A DNA stretch of 64,000 bases from Acinetobacter sp. B51(2017) (GCF_003711395.1 NZ_PJRJ01000012.1:21266-85265); one strand, 5' to 3'; counted from the stretch's first letter, positions 41,374-52,137 are shown. Numbers and translations are program-made. Notes: generated from the sequence alone by a model not told the origin.

Positions 41374-41757
41374 ATGAACGATCAAGAACAACAGAAAATG
41401 TTTGCTGTCCTCGAGCAGCAAAAATTACATCAGCAACGCGTTGATGGCGTACTTAAAATCGTTTTACCAGTTGTGGCTTTTTTACTGGCCATGATTTGCG
41501 CTAACTTTAATATTCTTTCCACCTTAGGCACGATTATCATGATGACCTTAGCCTTTTGGATGGTGGCTATTCAACGTAAAGTACTTTGGCATTGGGCGAC
41601 TATTGTGATTGTGTATTGCTTGGCCGACAATTTGTATAGTTATAGCAATGGTTTTAATTTAGAGGCCTTTGGCCGCCAATGTGGCACCATGATTCTATTC
41701 TTATGGATTATTGGTATTGGTCGTCCTTACATTGACCGCTGGCTCATGAAAAAATAA
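41374..41757 (+). CDS. Small integral membrane protein of unknown function
   Basis: 127 aa from the ATG at 41374 (MNDQEQQKMFAVLEQQKLHQQ); the frame extends nine codons upstream to a TTG, but without support. An N-terminal hydrophilic helix is followed by about four hydrophobic segments (IVLPVVAFLLAMICANF, TLGTIIMMTLAFWMVAI, HWATIVIVYCL, TMILFLWIIGIG). I recognise no family. Closed by a terminator shared with fadD. Confidence 0.72.
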   Translation: MNDQEQQKMFAVLEQQKLHQQRVDGVLKIVLPVVAFLLAMICANFNILSTLGTIIMMTLAFWMVAIQRKVLWHWATIVIVYCLADNLYSYSNGFNLEAFGRQCGTMILFLWIIGIGRPYIDRWLMKK

Positions 41758-41782
41758 AAAAAGCGCCTTCAAGGCGCTTTTT
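41758..41782. terminator. Bidirectional terminator between the membrane protein gene and fadD
   Basis: AAAAAGCGCC / GGCGCTTTTT around TTCAA, between two convergent genes; T-runs on both strands. Confidence 0.92.
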
Positions 41783-41783
41783 G

Positions 41784-43460
41784 TTAAGCTGATTTACGTA
41801 AATCCTTACGTAGGATTTTACCTACATTGGATTTTGGTAATTCATCCATAAACTCTACATAACGTGGACGTTTATAGCCAGTTAAGTTTTCTTTGGCAAA
41901 GGCCAATACTTCTTCTGTGGTTAAAGACGGATCTTTTTTCACCACAAATAGTTTTGGCACTTCACCTGATTTTTCATCCGCCACACCAATCGCTGCCACT
42001 TCCAAAACTTTTGGATGTTTGGCAACCACTTCTTCAATTTCAGATGGATAGACGTTAAAACCAGACACCAAGATCATGTCCTTTTTACGATCGACGATTT
42101 TGACATAACCGCGCTCGTCCATCACACCAATATCACCTGTGCGGAAGAAACCATTCACCATCACTTTGGCTGTTTCATCAGGACGGTTCCAATAGCCTTT
42201 CATGACTTGTGGGCCGCGAATACAAATTTCACCTTGCTCACCAATTGCCAAGCTATTGCCATCGTCATCTAGAATTGCAACTTCGGTCAGCGGCAATGGA
42301 ATCCCAATCGTACCACTAAACTCATTTGAAGCAGGTGGGTTGGCTGTGGCAACGGGTGAAGTTTCCGATAAACCATAACCTTCAACAATATTCACGCCTG
42401 TGATTTTTTTCCATGCTTCCGCGGTAGATGGCAACACAGCCATGCCACCACCCATCGCCATTTTTAAACGGCTATGATCAAGTTGTTTAAACTCATCGTT
42501 ATTAACTAAAGCGTTAAATAAGGTGTTAACCGCAGGGAAGAAAGTCGGTTGATACTTGCGTAATTCTTTCATGACCGCAGGTAAATCACGCGGATTTGGA
42601 ATGAGTACGTTGGCTTGACCTTTATACATGCCATACATGGCACACACCATAAAGGCAAAGATGTGATACAGCGGTAAAGCACAGAAAATACGATCATCTG
42701 GCGCACCATCTTGGTTGCCAAATTTACTTTGGAAAATCCCGTCACATTGCAGTAAGTTTGCTACTAAATTGCGATGGGTCAGTTCCGCACCTTTAGATAC
42801 CCCTGTTGTACCACCTGTATATTGCAATACAGCGGTATCACTTAAGGTTAAATGAGGACGTTTGTATTGGCTGGCATTGGCTTTCGCCATTGCTGCATTA
42901 AATTTAACGTGGTTTGGAATATCCCATGCTGGAATTTGCTTACGCACTGAACGCAACACAAAATTGACTAAGGTACCTTTAAGCACGCCCAGCATATCGC
43001 CAACCGAAGCCACAACCACATGTTTTACTGGGGTTTTACCCATAATTTTTTGATACACGTTGGCAAAGTTTTCAATAATGACTAAAACTTCTGCACCAGA
43101 GTCATTGAGTTGATGCTCAAGTTCACGCGCGGTGTACAGCGGATTGACATTCACTAAGACTAAGCCTGCACGTAACACCCCAAGCGCAACTACAGGATAT
43201 TGGAGAACGTTTGGCATCATCACCGCAACGCGTGTACCTTTGGCTAAGTTTAAAGATTGCAAATAAGCAGCAAACTTACGGCTTGCTTCTTCTAACTCGC
43301 TAAAAGTTAATGCTTTATCCATAAAAATAAAGGCATCGCGTGAGCCAAATTTTTGGAAATTACTCTCAAAAATATCAACTAAGGATGTATTTTCCGATGG
43401 TAATGCAACAGTTTCAGGAATTCCTGTCTTTTGATACTCAGCCAACCAGATCTTTTCCAT
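41784..43460 (-). CDS. fadD: Long-chain fatty acid--CoA ligase
   Basis: AMP-forming acyl-CoA synthetase that activates imported fatty acids. ATP/AMP motif YTGGTTGVSKGAEL, GYGLSETSPV, FRTGDIG and the C-terminal lysine region ELPKSNVGKILRK. The ATG at 43460 (558 aa, MEKIWLAEYQK) aligns with the E. coli FadD N-terminus and is preferred over an ATG six codons upstream. FadD is the best match; a second fadD paralogue may exist elsewhere. Confidence 0.92.
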   Translation of the reverse strand: MEKIWLAEYQKTGIPETVALPSENTSLVDIFESNFQKFGSRDAFIFMDKALTFSELEEASRKFAAYLQSLNLAKGTRVAVMMPNVLQYPVVALGVLRAGLVLVNVNPLYTARELEHQLNDSGAEVLVIIENFANVYQKIMGKTPVKHVVVASVGDMLGVLKGTLVNFVLRSVRKQIPAWDIPNHVKFNAAMAKANASQYKRPHLTLSDTAVLQYTGGTTGVSKGAELTHRNLVANLLQCDGIFQSKFGNQDGAPDDRIFCALPLYHIFAFMVCAMYGMYKGQANVLIPNPRDLPAVMKELRKYQPTFFPAVNTLFNALVNNDEFKQLDHSRLKMAMGGGMAVLPSTAEAWKKITGVNIVEGYGLSETSPVATANPPASNEFSGTIGIPLPLTEVAILDDDGNSLAIGEQGEICIRGPQVMKGYWNRPDETAKVMVNGFFRTGDIGVMDERGYVKIVDRKKDMILVSGFNVYPSEIEEVVAKHPKVLEVAAIGVADEKSGEVPKLFVVKKDPSLTTEEVLAFAKENLTGYKRPRYVEFMDELPKSNVGKILRKDLRKSA

Positions 43461-43600
43461 AATCCCAATTATCTCCAACTCATCTTATGTCTTTGCTCTT
43501 GTTTTCAATGCTGCACTCAATTGTTTTACGTGTAATGTGCAGCATTGCTTCCATATTCACGATTCAAGTATATACGGATATCAGGGATAAAATACCAGCA

Positions 43601-45820
43601 TTATCTTTGAACGAACAGTTTACTGGCTTTCTGATAACCACGCGGTAAAAGTTGCCCTTTTGACGCACGCTTGCCTAGGTATTTGAGTAAATCATCACCC
43701 TTAAGCTTTAACTGTTGCTGCCCTGCAAGCACATGAATTACTTCATCTAAATTAAGCAGTTCCACAGATAACAGTTGCTCTTGTTCCTCTAGTTGTATCA
43801 GCTTATTGCCCTTACCTTTGTTCAGAATTGGTAATTCTGCCAGATCAATTACCGCTACTCTACCACCTGAAGTTAATACCGCGACATGGCTAAACTGCTC
43901 AATGGCTTGAATCTGTAACACATGGCTATTTTCTGGTAAGGTTAAGAAGGCTTTACCCGCTTTAGCGCTGGTATCGAGTTGTTTTGCTTGGGTTTTAAAA
44001 CCAAAACCTTTGCTGCTGAGTACAAGAATTTCTGCATCATCTTCAGCAATAAAGACTTGTTTAAAGCCAATGCCATTTGCTGGACTGAGCTTTGAACTTA
44101 AGGGTTCACCAAAACCACGCGCCGATGGTAATTGATTAATCGCAAGCGCATAACTACGCCCTGCTTCATCAAGGATATAAGCACGTTGGTTTGATTTACC
44201 TTGTGCATGACTTAAGTATTGATCACCCGCACGGAAGTTTAGATTTTCCACATCAACATCATGGCCTTTGGCACAGCGCACCCAACCCGCTTCTGAAATC
44301 ACCACAGTCACAGGGTCAGCAGGCAGCATATCTTGTTCGTTAATTGCAGCAGCTTCTTTACGCTCTACAATTGGCGAACGACGTACATCGCCAAATTTTT
44401 TCGCGTCTTCTTTTAATTCACCAATAATTAAGTTTTTCAGTGAATCGGGATTCGCCAATTGCTCACGAATCACCGCTGCTTTGGCTTCTAAATCTTCTTG
44501 TTCTGCGCGAATATTTTGCTCTTCAAGCTTGGCTAAATGACGCAGCTTTAAATCTAAAATGGCATCGGCTTGAATTTCATCAATGCCAAATTTTGCCATT
44601 AACACATCTTTGGGCTGATCTTCTTCACGGATGATGCGAATCACTTCATCGACATTTAAATATGCCACCAATAAACCGCCTAAAATATGCAGGCGTTTTT
44701 CGATTTTGCTTAAATGGTAATTCAGACGACGCGTTACGGTTGCTTTACGAATTTCAATCCATTCCAACAAGATACGACGAATGGATTTCACTTGCGGACG
44801 GCCATCCGCACCAATCATATTTAAGTTAACGCGATAACTTGATTCTAAGTCGGTGGTGGCAAATAAATGGCTCATCACGGCTTCAGCATCAATACGATTT
44901 GAACGCAGCACAATCACAATACGGGTTGGATTTTGATGATCTGATTCATCACGAATATCGCTAACCAATGGCAGTTTTTTGGCCTGCATTTGATCGGCAA
45001 TTTGAGTAATGACTTTAGAACCTGAGACTTGATACGGCAGATCAGTAATGATGATTTCATTTTTATCCACCGTATACACGGCGCGTACTTTGTAGCTACC
45101 GCGACCTGTGGTTTGAATTTTAAGTAAATCTTCAGGCGAAGTGACAATTTCGGCTTTGGTTGGTAAATCCGGTGCAGGAATAAACTCAGCCACTTTTTCA
45201 TCGGTTAAATTTGGATTACGAATTAACGCAATGGTGCCTTTGACTACTTCACGTAAGTTATGCGGTGGAATATCCGTGGCCATACCCACCGCAATCCCTG
45301 TCGTACCATTCATTAAAATATTAGGCACACGCGCAGGTAAATTCACTGGTTCTTTCATTGAACCATCAAAGTTATCTTGCCAATCACAGGTACCTTGACC
45401 CAATTCCGACAATAACAAATCACTATATGCCGACAATTTAGCTTCGGTATAACGCATCGCTGCGAAAGATTTTGGATCGTCAGGTGAACCCCAGTTGCCT
45501 TGCCCCTCAATAAATGGATAACGATAGCTAAATGGCTGTGCCATCAGTACCATCGCTTCATAACAGGCAGAGTCACCATGCGGATGGTATTTACCCAACA
45601 CATCACCCACGGTACGCGCAGATTTCTTCGGTTTGCCGGTTGGCTTCAACCCAAGTTCACTCATGGCATACACAATACGGCGTTGTACCGGTTTTAAACC
45701 GTCACTAATATGCGGCAATGCACGATCCATAATCACGTACATGGCATAGTTTAAATAAGCTTGTTCGGTAAATTCTGCTACTGAGCGGTTTTCTGTCGCA
45801 TGATGCGCAAGGCTTGTCAT
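43601..45820 (-). CDS. parC: DNA topoisomerase IV subunit A
   Basis: Breaks and rejoins DNA with ParE to decatenate chromosomes. The catalytic Tyr is in the [10 protein letters not shown] segment. The quinolone-resistance region [15 protein letters not shown] carries Ser84 and Glu88, both wild type. The C-terminal domain is a beta-pinwheel (from about residue 500). 739 aa. ParC rather than GyrA, because GyrA boxes such as QRRGGKG are absent and the length fits ParC. Confidence 0.96.
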   Translation of the reverse strand: MTSLAHHATENRSVAEFTEQAYLNYAMYVIMDRALPHISDGLKPVQRRIVYAMSELGLKPTGKPKKSARTVGDVLGKYHPHGDSACYEAMVLMAQPFSYRYPFIEGQGNWGSPDDPKSFAAMRYTEAKLSAYSDLLLSELGQGTCDWQDNFDGSMKEPVNLPARVPNILMNGTTGIAVGMATDIPPHNLREVVKGTIALIRNPNLTDEKVAEFIPAPDLPTKAEIVTSPEDLLKIQTTGRGSYKVRAVYTVDKNEIIITDLPYQVSGSKVITQIADQMQAKKLPLVSDIRDESDHQNPTRIVIVLRSNRIDAEAVMSHLFATTDLESSYRVNLNMIGADGRPQVKSIRRILLEWIEIRKATVTRRLNYHLSKIEKRLHILGGLLVAYLNVDEVIRIIREEDQPKDVLMAKFGIDEIQADAILDLKLRHLAKLEEQNIRAEQEDLEAKAAVIREQLANPDSLKNLIIGELKEDAKKFGDVRRSPIVERKEAAAINEQDMLPADPVTVVISEAGWVRCAKGHDVDVENLNFRAGDQYLSHAQGKSNQRAYILDEAGRSYALAINQLPSARGFGEPLSSKLSPANGIGFKQVFIAEDDAEILVLSSKGFGFKTQAKQLDTSAKAGKAFLTLPENSHVLQIQAIEQFSHVAVLTSGGRVAVIDLAELPILNKGKGNKLIQLEEQEQLLSVELLNLDEVIHVLAGQQQLKLKGDDLLKYLGKRASKGQLLPRGYQKASKLFVQR

Positions 45821-45871
45821 AACAACCTATAGTCCTAAAATCGTGTTTTTGTCTGTTTGAATTATAATGCG

Positions 45872-45912
45872 ATGTCGCAGATGAAACCTAATCAGAAATA
45901 CATCTGCGACAT
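45872..45912. repeat. Perfect 12-bp inverted repeat upstream of parC
   Basis: ATGTCGCAGATG (45872-45883) and CATCTGCGACAT (45901-45912) with a 17-nt loop. No U-tract follows on the minus strand, and a minus-strand TATAAT (about 45860-45865) lies right beside it, so it overlaps the probable parC promoter. It could be an operator or a transcript stem-loop after the MFS gene. Confidence 0.6.
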
Positions 45913-45945
45913 TTCATGACGCTTATTCAAGCATCTTGTTTTTAT

Positions 45946-47265
45946 TTACTTAGAAATTGATTCTAAAGTACGGCCCTTGGTTTCTTCACCTAAGACCAAA
46001 ATTACCAATGCCACTGCGACTAATACCGCAGTAAACATCATAAAGACATAACTAAAGCCGTTGTCTTTGACCATTAAGTGCGTCACCACCATAGGCGCAA
46101 CAATACCGCCAATACGACCAATGGCACCTGCCCAACCCGAGCCAAAGGCACGAATATTGGTTGGATACTGCTCTGGTGTATAGGTATATAACACACCCCA
46201 AGCACCTAAATTGAAGAAAGACAGTAAACAGCCCCATAGCATAATCAAAGCCACACTATAGGCTTGACCAAAGAAGTAAGCCGAAATTGCGCACATGCCA
46301 ATAAAGACCGCCAAAGTGGCTTTACGTCCCCACCATTCCACCAACCATGCTGCCACAATGTAACCCGGAAGTTGGGCTAAAATCATGACTAAGACATATT
46401 CAAAGGATTGCACGATGCTATAGCCTTGTTTAACCAACAGGCTTGGCAACCATGTAAAGATGCCGTAGTACGAATACACAATCCCAAACCAAATCAGCCA
46501 CAGCATTAAAGTACGACGTGCGAATACGCCTGACCATAATTGCTTAAATGAAATGTCTTTTTGATCAGAGACTTGTTGGACTTCAATTTTATCAATCACC
46601 TCTACACCGCATTGACGCTCAATGCTTTGCACCAAGCGATGTGCTTCTTCAATGCGACCACGATTGATTAAATACGGAATGGATTCAGGCACCATCTTCC
46701 AAATCACAATGGCATATAGCGCAGGCAGACCACCAATTAAAAATGCCATATGCCAATCAAATTTTGGAATCACAAGATACGCCACGAGTGCAGCACACAG
46801 CCAACCTAAGCCCCAAAAGCTTTCAAGCAGGACGATAAAACGACCACGCACATGCGCCGGAATATATTCACTCACCAATGTGACTGCTACAGGTAACTGA
46901 CCGCCTAAACCTAAACCCACCACAAAGCGAAACACCAATAACCACGTTAAGTTGGGTGCAAAAGCACAAGCTGCGGTGGCTAAGCTATAAATCACTAAGG
47001 TAGTGGCAAAAACGGTTTTACGCCCAATGCGATCTGCCATCGCGCCAGAGCACACCGCGCCAATCGCCATCCCGACAAAGCCAATTGAAACCACCCAACC
47101 TTTTTCGGTGGGAGTCATGGCCCAGTCTTCTGACATTTTGGCTAAAATAAAGGAGATTAAACCTGTGTCCATGGCGTCGAACATCCAACCGAGTCCGATC
47201 ACCCATAACAAGGTATAGTGAAACTTACCAATCGGTAAGCGTTGAATCCGAGAGACTAAATCCAT
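45946..47265 (-). CDS. MFS transporter, niacin (NiaP)-like
   Basis: Twelve-segment major facilitator of the metabolite:H+ symporter/sugar-porter type. Motif A is GAMADRIGRKTVF (loop 2-3); the RGRFIVLLESFWGLGW segment and the PEQYPTNIRAFGSGW motif are typical of the NiaP-SV2 branch. 439 aa. In Acinetobacter a transporter of this sequence type is annotated as a niacin importer; substrate here is inference. No nicotinate gene is adjacent. Confidence 0.8.
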   Translation of the reverse strand: MDLVSRIQRLPIGKFHYTLLWVIGLGWMFDAMDTGLISFILAKMSEDWAMTPTEKGWVVSIGFVGMAIGAVCSGAMADRIGRKTVFATTLVIYSLATAACAFAPNLTWLLVFRFVVGLGLGGQLPVAVTLVSEYIPAHVRGRFIVLLESFWGLGWLCAALVAYLVIPKFDWHMAFLIGGLPALYAIVIWKMVPESIPYLINRGRIEEAHRLVQSIERQCGVEVIDKIEVQQVSDQKDISFKQLWSGVFARRTLMLWLIWFGIVYSYYGIFTWLPSLLVKQGYSIVQSFEYVLVMILAQLPGYIVAAWLVEWWGRKATLAVFIGMCAISAYFFGQAYSVALIMLWGCLLSFFNLGAWGVLYTYTPEQYPTNIRAFGSGWAGAIGRIGGIVAPMVVTHLMVKDNGFSYVFMMFTAVLVAVALVILVLGEETKGRTLESISK

Positions 47266-47399
47266 AACAAGATCTCTGATTTGGTGAAAGGAAGCATGCT
47301 GCTTTCACAACAGGATTTATGCTTGTGCCTTTTGTTATACGCTAAATTGCTTAAAATATCCGCAATTTTCAATCAGGTGGCTGTTTATTATGAAGTGAT

Positions 47400-48044
47400 T
47401 TATGAAGCGTCTTTAGAAGATGCCGATTGTTCGTCATCTTCTTTATAAATAAATTTAGGCATTTCTAAGCCAAAGTAAATCGCGATACAACGCAGTGAGA
47501 AACCAAACACTAAAGTGGCAATCACAGTAATTTCAAGCGATAAACCAATCTTTAAACATAACCAATAACAAATCACTGCGACAAAGGAAATGCTGGCATA
47601 TAGTTCACGGCGGAATACGAGTGGCACATCATTACATAAAATATCACGTAAAATACCACCAGATACACCCGTCAGTACCCCAGCTACCGCAGAGACCACA
47701 AAACCGTGTCCCATCTCTAATGCAATTTGGCAACCAATAATGGTAAAGCCAATTAAGCCTAAGGCATCGAGTAATAAAAACACCGAACGTAAATGGCGCA
47801 TCCATTTGGCGATCATAATGGTAAAAAATGCCGCAGCGCAGGTCAGCACCAGATATTCAGGATGTTTGACCCAGGTTAATGGATAATGCCCAAGTAGCAC
47901 GTCGCGCACCGAACCACCACCTAAAGCAGTTACACAGGCAATAATCACCACACCAAACCAATCCATACTACGCCGACCCGCTGATAACGCACCTGTCATC
48001 GCTTCAGCCGTAATTGCAATAATATAAATAACGGTAAGTAACAT
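47400..48044 (-). CDS. TRIC-family cation channel protein (YicG-like)
   Basis: A 214-aa membrane protein with two repeated three-segment units carrying the signatures GGGSVRDVLLGHYPLTWV and SGGILRDILCNDVPLVF. The family (UPF0126, bacterial TRIC) forms trimeric K+-permeable channels in tested members. No partner gene is linked. The C-terminus is a short acidic cytoplasmic tail. Confidence 0.88.
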   Translation of the reverse strand: MLLTVIYIIAITAEAMTGALSAGRRSMDWFGVVIIACVTALGGGSVRDVLLGHYPLTWVKHPEYLVLTCAAAFFTIMIAKWMRHLRSVFLLLDALGLIGFTIIGCQIALEMGHGFVVSAVAGVLTGVSGGILRDILCNDVPLVFRRELYASISFVAVICYWLCLKIGLSLEITVIATLVFGFSLRCIAIYFGLEMPKFIYKEDDEQSASSKDAS

Positions 48045-48104
48045 CGCCTAGAACCTAAATCGGCTAATTCGTGCGCGCTATTCTAAGCCAAATTATCGGA
48101 AAAG

Positions 48105-48569
48105 TTACAAAAATTGTGCGCAACATTGCTTAAATTTTTTGCCCGATCCACACACACAAGCTTGTTTCATGGTTGGAAACACCTCGTTGGTAGGGTCTAG
48201 GAAATACCATAGCCCGTCATGCTTCACAAAATGGGAAACTTCATGATGCACATGCGCTTGGCTACCATCATGATAATGGGCTTTAAATTCGACTTGCGCG
48301 TGGTTTTTATCAAGCTTTTCTTGGGCTTGTAGCACTTCAAGTTTCAGCCATTGATTGGCTTTGCTCCAATCGGCAATGGCAGGCACATCCAAATGCTGTT
48401 GCTGTAATAACGCGGTGGTTTTGACAATGTAGTCAATGTGCTGTTTGGCAAAAGCGCTATAGCGTGAACGCATCAATTGCTCAGCGCTTTGTGCCACACT
48501 TTGCCCTAAATGTAAGGGCTGACAGCAGCTACTGTACTCAGAGCTGCCACAAGGACATGAATTACACAT
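48105..48569 (-). CDS. YchJ-family SEC-C motif protein
   Basis: 154 aa: N-terminal Cys cluster CNSCPCGSSEYSSCC, a NTF2-like central part and a C-terminal SEC-C zinc motif CVCGSGKKFKQCC. Matches the YchJ family (UPF0225); function unknown, with ends likely binding zinc. Confidence 0.88.
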   Translation of the reverse strand: MCNSCPCGSSEYSSCCQPLHLGQSVAQSAEQLMRSRYSAFAKQHIDYIVKTTALLQQQHLDVPAIADWSKANQWLKLEVLQAQEKLDKNHAQVEFKAHYHDGSQAHVHHEVSHFVKHDGLWYFLDPTNEVFPTMKQACVCGSGKKFKQCCAQFL

Positions 48570-48581
48570 GATTTCTCAAAA

Positions 48582-48609
48582 AAAATAGCTCGACAATGCG
48601 AGCTATTTT
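48582..48609 (-). terminator. Rho-independent terminator after the TerC-CBS gene
   Basis: AAAATAGCTCG / CGAGCTATTTT with a 6-nt loop; on the minus strand it ends in a U-run. It lies 26 bp beyond the stop at 48635 and just ahead of ychJ. Confidence 0.9.
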
Positions 48610-48634
48610 AACCTGAATCTAGGCGAAGAAATGC

Positions 48635-50206
48635 TTAGTGTTGATTTGGCTTTGGATTTTGAATGATATGCACTTTTTCAATTTTGTGCCCATCCATCGT
48701 CACCACTTCAAAGATATGCTCATCCGCTTTGAGTTTTTCACCATTTTGTGGCAAACGGCCTAAATGGAACAGGATATAACCCGATAGCGTTGAATACTCT
48801 TCTGCTTCATCGACTAAATCGCGCCCTAACAATAACGAAACGTGACGAATATCGGTTGAACCATCTAGCATCAAAGTACCATCTTCTAGACTCTCTGCTG
48901 CAGTTTCTAGCTCATCTTCATCAGGGAATTCACCTGCAATCGCCTCCAACACATCAATTGGCGTGGCAATCCCTTCAATGGAGCCATATTCATTTAATAC
49001 AATTGCCATTTGTAAAGGAGCTTGACGTAGCTGTTCCATCACCATCAACACTTGCGCATTTTCATGCACAATTAAGGGTTCGCGTAAATGCTTGGCAAAA
49101 TCCAGTACACCAGTTTCAACGTATTCATTCAGCACTTTATGGGTCAGTACCACACCAGCAATGTTATCAAGTTCACCATGCGCCACAATCACCCGTGAAT
49201 GAGTAATATCGAGCAATTGCGCTTTAAGATCAGCAGAACTGGCATCTAAATCTAACCATTCCAGTTCAGGTCGTGGCGTCATCACCGATTTAACAGGACG
49301 TTCCGATAAACCCAGCACCCCTTGTACCATTACACTGTGGTAAACACCATTTTCTTCATCAAACACTTCATCAGCAAAGGCACGAGTTGCTAACACATCA
49401 TCGTTATGTGGATTTTCAACGCTTTTACCCCCCAACATACGCATGACCGCGGAGGCAGTGCGATAACGTAGATCTGTGGTTGTCACCAATTTTTCTTGGT
49501 TACGACGCATCAATTGGTTTAAGAACTCAATCAATACCGAGAAACCAATTGCGGCATATAAATAGCCTTTTGGAATATGGAAACCAAAGCCTTCCACCAA
49601 CAAGGAAAAACCAATCATCATCAAGAAGCATAGGCATAAAATCACCACGGTTGGATGCTTATTAACAAAGTCCATTAAGGCCTTAGATGCCCATAGCATA
49701 ATGATCATGGCAATAATCACCGCCAACATCATCACCGAAAGCTCTTTGACCATGCCCACGGCGGTAATCACACTATCCAGTGAGAATACGGCATCCAGCA
49801 CCACAATCTGTACAATCACCATCCAGAATACCGCATGTACTGGATTTTCTTCTTTTTGAATGGGCTTGCTCTCGAGGCGCTCGCGCAATTCCATCGTGCC
49901 CTTAAACAGTAAGAACACCCCACCAAAGAGCATAATCAGGTCACGTCCTGAAAACGCATGTCCAAGTACAGAGAATAATGGTGCAGTGAGCGTAACGACC
50001 CAAGCAATCGAAGCAAGTAAAATCAAGCGCATACATAGGGCAAGCATCAAGCCTAAAATACGCGCGGTATTACGCTGCTCTGGAGGAAGTTTTTCTGCCA
50101 AGATGGCAATAAAAACTAAGTTATCAATCCCTAAGACGATTTCTAAAATAATTAATGTTGCTAGTCCGACCCATGCAGCAGGATCAGACATCCATTCAAA
50201 AATCAT
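48635..50206 (-). CDS. TerC-family membrane protein with CBS and CorC/HlyC domains
   Basis: 523 aa. N-terminal TerC domain (residues about 10-240) with seven hydrophobic segments and acidic metal-type motifs EIVLGIDNL and [14 protein letters not shown]; two CBS domains (about 290-420); C-terminal CorC/HlyC transporter-associated domain (about 435-515). The arrangement matches the YoaE/YegH group of E. coli. TerC proteins are linked to metal (Mn2+) export to secreted proteins; the substrate here is not shown. Confidence 0.9.
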   Translation of the reverse strand: MIFEWMSDPAAWVGLATLIILEIVLGIDNLVFIAILAEKLPPEQRNTARILGLMLALCMRLILLASIAWVVTLTAPLFSVLGHAFSGRDLIMLFGGVFLLFKGTMELRERLESKPIQKEENPVHAVFWMVIVQIVVLDAVFSLDSVITAVGMVKELSVMMLAVIIAMIIMLWASKALMDFVNKHPTVVILCLCFLMMIGFSLLVEGFGFHIPKGYLYAAIGFSVLIEFLNQLMRRNQEKLVTTTDLRYRTASAVMRMLGGKSVENPHNDDVLATRAFADEVFDEENGVYHSVMVQGVLGLSERPVKSVMTPRPELEWLDLDASSADLKAQLLDITHSRVIVAHGELDNIAGVVLTHKVLNEYVETGVLDFAKHLREPLIVHENAQVLMVMEQLRQAPLQMAIVLNEYGSIEGIATPIDVLEAIAGEFPDEDELETAAESLEDGTLMLDGSTDIRHVSLLLGRDLVDEAEEYSTLSGYILFHLGRLPQNGEKLKADEHIFEVVTMDGHKIEKVHIIQNPKPNQH

Positions 50207-50483
50207 GGCTGATACTCCTGCACCTTAAACTTATTGTTATGCGGATTCAAAAAATAATCATTTATTTTCTCGGAGCGATACCCATCACTACCACTACTCA
50301 TATCAATTGCTGTGTTGTTAAACAGAATTTCAGTATAGGCAAGATTACATCGAAATTCATCTTTTTTATCACAGGATGATTTTAGTGATGATTTTGTATC
50401 TAAAACTACATTTTCGATGAATTGTCATATTTATTGCATAAACTAGAGTGAACAATAAGAAAATGCTAAGGTGAAGAAAAAAG

Positions 50484-51104
50484 ATGAATAGCGAAGTAAA
50501 AATGCCAAAACAATTAAACCCTGTCCACATTCAAACTACCCAACCTTTAATTGCTTTGTATTGCGGCTCACGCGTAGGCAATAACCCACTTTACTTACAG
50601 ACTGCAATTGAACTGGCGCAAGGTTTAGCCCAACATGGTTTTGGCTTAGTGTATGGCGGTGCCAGTATTGGTCTCATGGGCCAAGTTGCCGATAGCATTA
50701 TTCAACACGGCGGTGAAGCGGTGGGGGTGATTCCTGAATTTATGTTAGATTATGAACGTGCCCATAATCAATTAACTGAACTGCATATCGTGAAAAGTAT
50801 GCATGAACGTAAAGCCTTAATGGCAGCGCGTGCCAGCGCCTTTGTTGCTCTACCTGGCGGTTTAGGCACTTTTGAAGAAATTTTAGAAGTCGCCACTTGG
50901 GGACAACTAAATCAACATCAAAAACCAATGATGCTGTATAACGTCAACGGTTTTTATGATCATTTAATTGCTCAGCTGGATCATGCAGTAGTAGAAGGAT
51001 TTTTACCGCCTCAGCACCGCGCTAAACTGATCATATGTGATGATGTACAGCAAATCTATAATGCGCTCAACAATCTAAGTACGCCTCCACATGTCGCCAT
51101 TTAG
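50484..51104 (+). CDS. LOG-family nucleotide 5'-monophosphate phosphoribohydrolase
   Basis: 206-aa Rossmann-fold protein of the LOG (formerly 'lysine decarboxylase') family. Both catalytic motifs are visible: M-H-E-R-K (RK pair) and P-G-G-L-G-T-F-E-E. Relatives release a base from nucleoside monophosphates, including cytokinin precursors; in bacteria a purine salvage role is likely. AAGGTGAAG precedes the ATG. Confidence 0.88.
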   Translation: MNSEVKMPKQLNPVHIQTTQPLIALYCGSRVGNNPLYLQTAIELAQGLAQHGFGLVYGGASIGLMGQVADSIIQHGGEAVGVIPEFMLDYERAHNQLTELHIVKSMHERKALMAARASAFVALPGGLGTFEEILEVATWGQLNQHQKPMMLYNVNGFYDHLIAQLDHAVVEGFLPPQHRAKLIICDDVQQIYNALNNLSTPPHVAI

Positions 51105-51108
51105 GCAT

Positions 51109-51139
51109 AAAAAAAGCGAGCATTGTGCTCGCTTTTTTT
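51109..51139. terminator. Bidirectional terminator between LOG gene and PiT-like gene
   Basis: AAAAAAAGCGAGCA / TGCTCGCTTTTTTT around TTG, between convergent genes. Confidence 0.93.
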
Positions 51140-51147
51140 AAATTCGA

Positions 51148-52122
51148 TTATGACGCTAGTGCAGTTACAGTATTGTAAAACCAAGGTAAGGTCGTAGCTA
51201 AAATAACCGACATCGCTAAACCAAACATTAACTTCATCGCATCTTTACTTACGTTACGTGAAGTACGGTATTTACTCACTCCATTAACGATCATTGAAAT
51301 TGCGAACTCACGACCAGCCAATAAACCTAAGAATACCCATGTGGTACTCATTGGAATATTACTCCACTCTTTGAATACCAATAAGATAATCGCATAAATA
51401 AAGTCTACGATGGTGGCTGCGCGTACATCATTAACATCGGTTTTGGTATCTACAATTTTTTGGATTGCACCACCACGTTGATATAAGATAATACCAAGCA
51501 ACACCACAAATACTATAATTGCAAATATTAAGAATTCAAATGGTACTTGACGCGGTACATACACAAAGATATTGGCCAAATCTTGAATCAGCCATTGGCT
51601 CCACAAGAATGCGGTCGCTAACCATTGCAATACCATCCATTTAGTTGAATGTTCTTGATCTTTGGTCTTGTTAAAGTACACCGTCATTTTGTTGGCAACA
51701 AAACGATAGATAATCAATGCCGTAATAAAAGCTACCGCATAACCCATCATCGATTTCACCATCATCGAACCTAAGCTCGCAGGTGAGAAAATGGTCAGCA
51801 CCAAGAATGTGGTACTCACTGGAATACCATATTTGGTTAAAAGTAATAATAAAATTGGCGGTACAATATACAGCCAAGTAATCCCACCCTCAGGGAATGG
51901 AATGGTTTCTAATCGACCATATGAGGCATCACCTACGCCTGATGCATACCAGCCGTACATTAATACCACCACCAAGATACTGCTAATAAAAATCCACAGT
52001 ACCCACCATGGACGATGGGAGTTAGATGAAAGAAACGTACCTAAAGTTTGTGGCACATCATTTCCGACAATGGAATAGGCTGCTAAACAGAAGCCAATAA
52101 CCATTAATATCTCAATTGTCAT
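51148..52122 (-). CDS. Diverged PiT-like phosphate permease
   Basis: A 324-aa membrane protein with about nine hydrophobic segments. Two features recall PiT phosphate transporters (PF01384 family): an N-terminal GNDVPQTLGTF motif (residues 20-30, PiT signature GANDVANAxGT) with a weak echo in the second half (QDLANIFVYVP), and two copies of an I-P-x-S-T-T motif (GIPVSTTF, NIPMSTTW). It is shorter than PitA, and its first motif is altered. The start is uncertain, since no ribosome binding site precedes 52122; the next in-frame ATG is at 52104. Pho-box-like repeats lie 34 bp upstream. Confidence 0.72.
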   Translation of the reverse strand: MTIEILMVIGFCLAAYSIVGNDVPQTLGTFLSSNSHRPWWVLWIFISSILVVVLMYGWYASGVGDASYGRLETIPFPEGGITWLYIVPPILLLLLTKYGIPVSTTFLVLTIFSPASLGSMMVKSMMGYAVAFITALIIYRFVANKMTVYFNKTKDQEHSTKWMVLQWLATAFLWSQWLIQDLANIFVYVPRQVPFEFLIFAIIVFVVLLGIILYQRGGAIQKIVDTKTDVNDVRAATIVDFIYAIILLVFKEWSNIPMSTTWVFLGLLAGREFAISMIVNGVSKYRTSRNVSKDAMKLMFGLAMSVILATTLPWFYNTVTALAS

Positions 52123-52137
52123 AACAAAAAATGCTAG

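Noticed and set aside
43601..45820. Quinolone resistance change in ParC
   Set aside because: Ser84 and Glu88 are wild type.
50207..50483. yybP-ykoY (Mn2+) riboswitch before the TerC gene
   Set aside because: Known association of TerC genes with this riboswitch made me look. A GAGTAG stretch is present on the minus strand, but the rest of the consensus is not.
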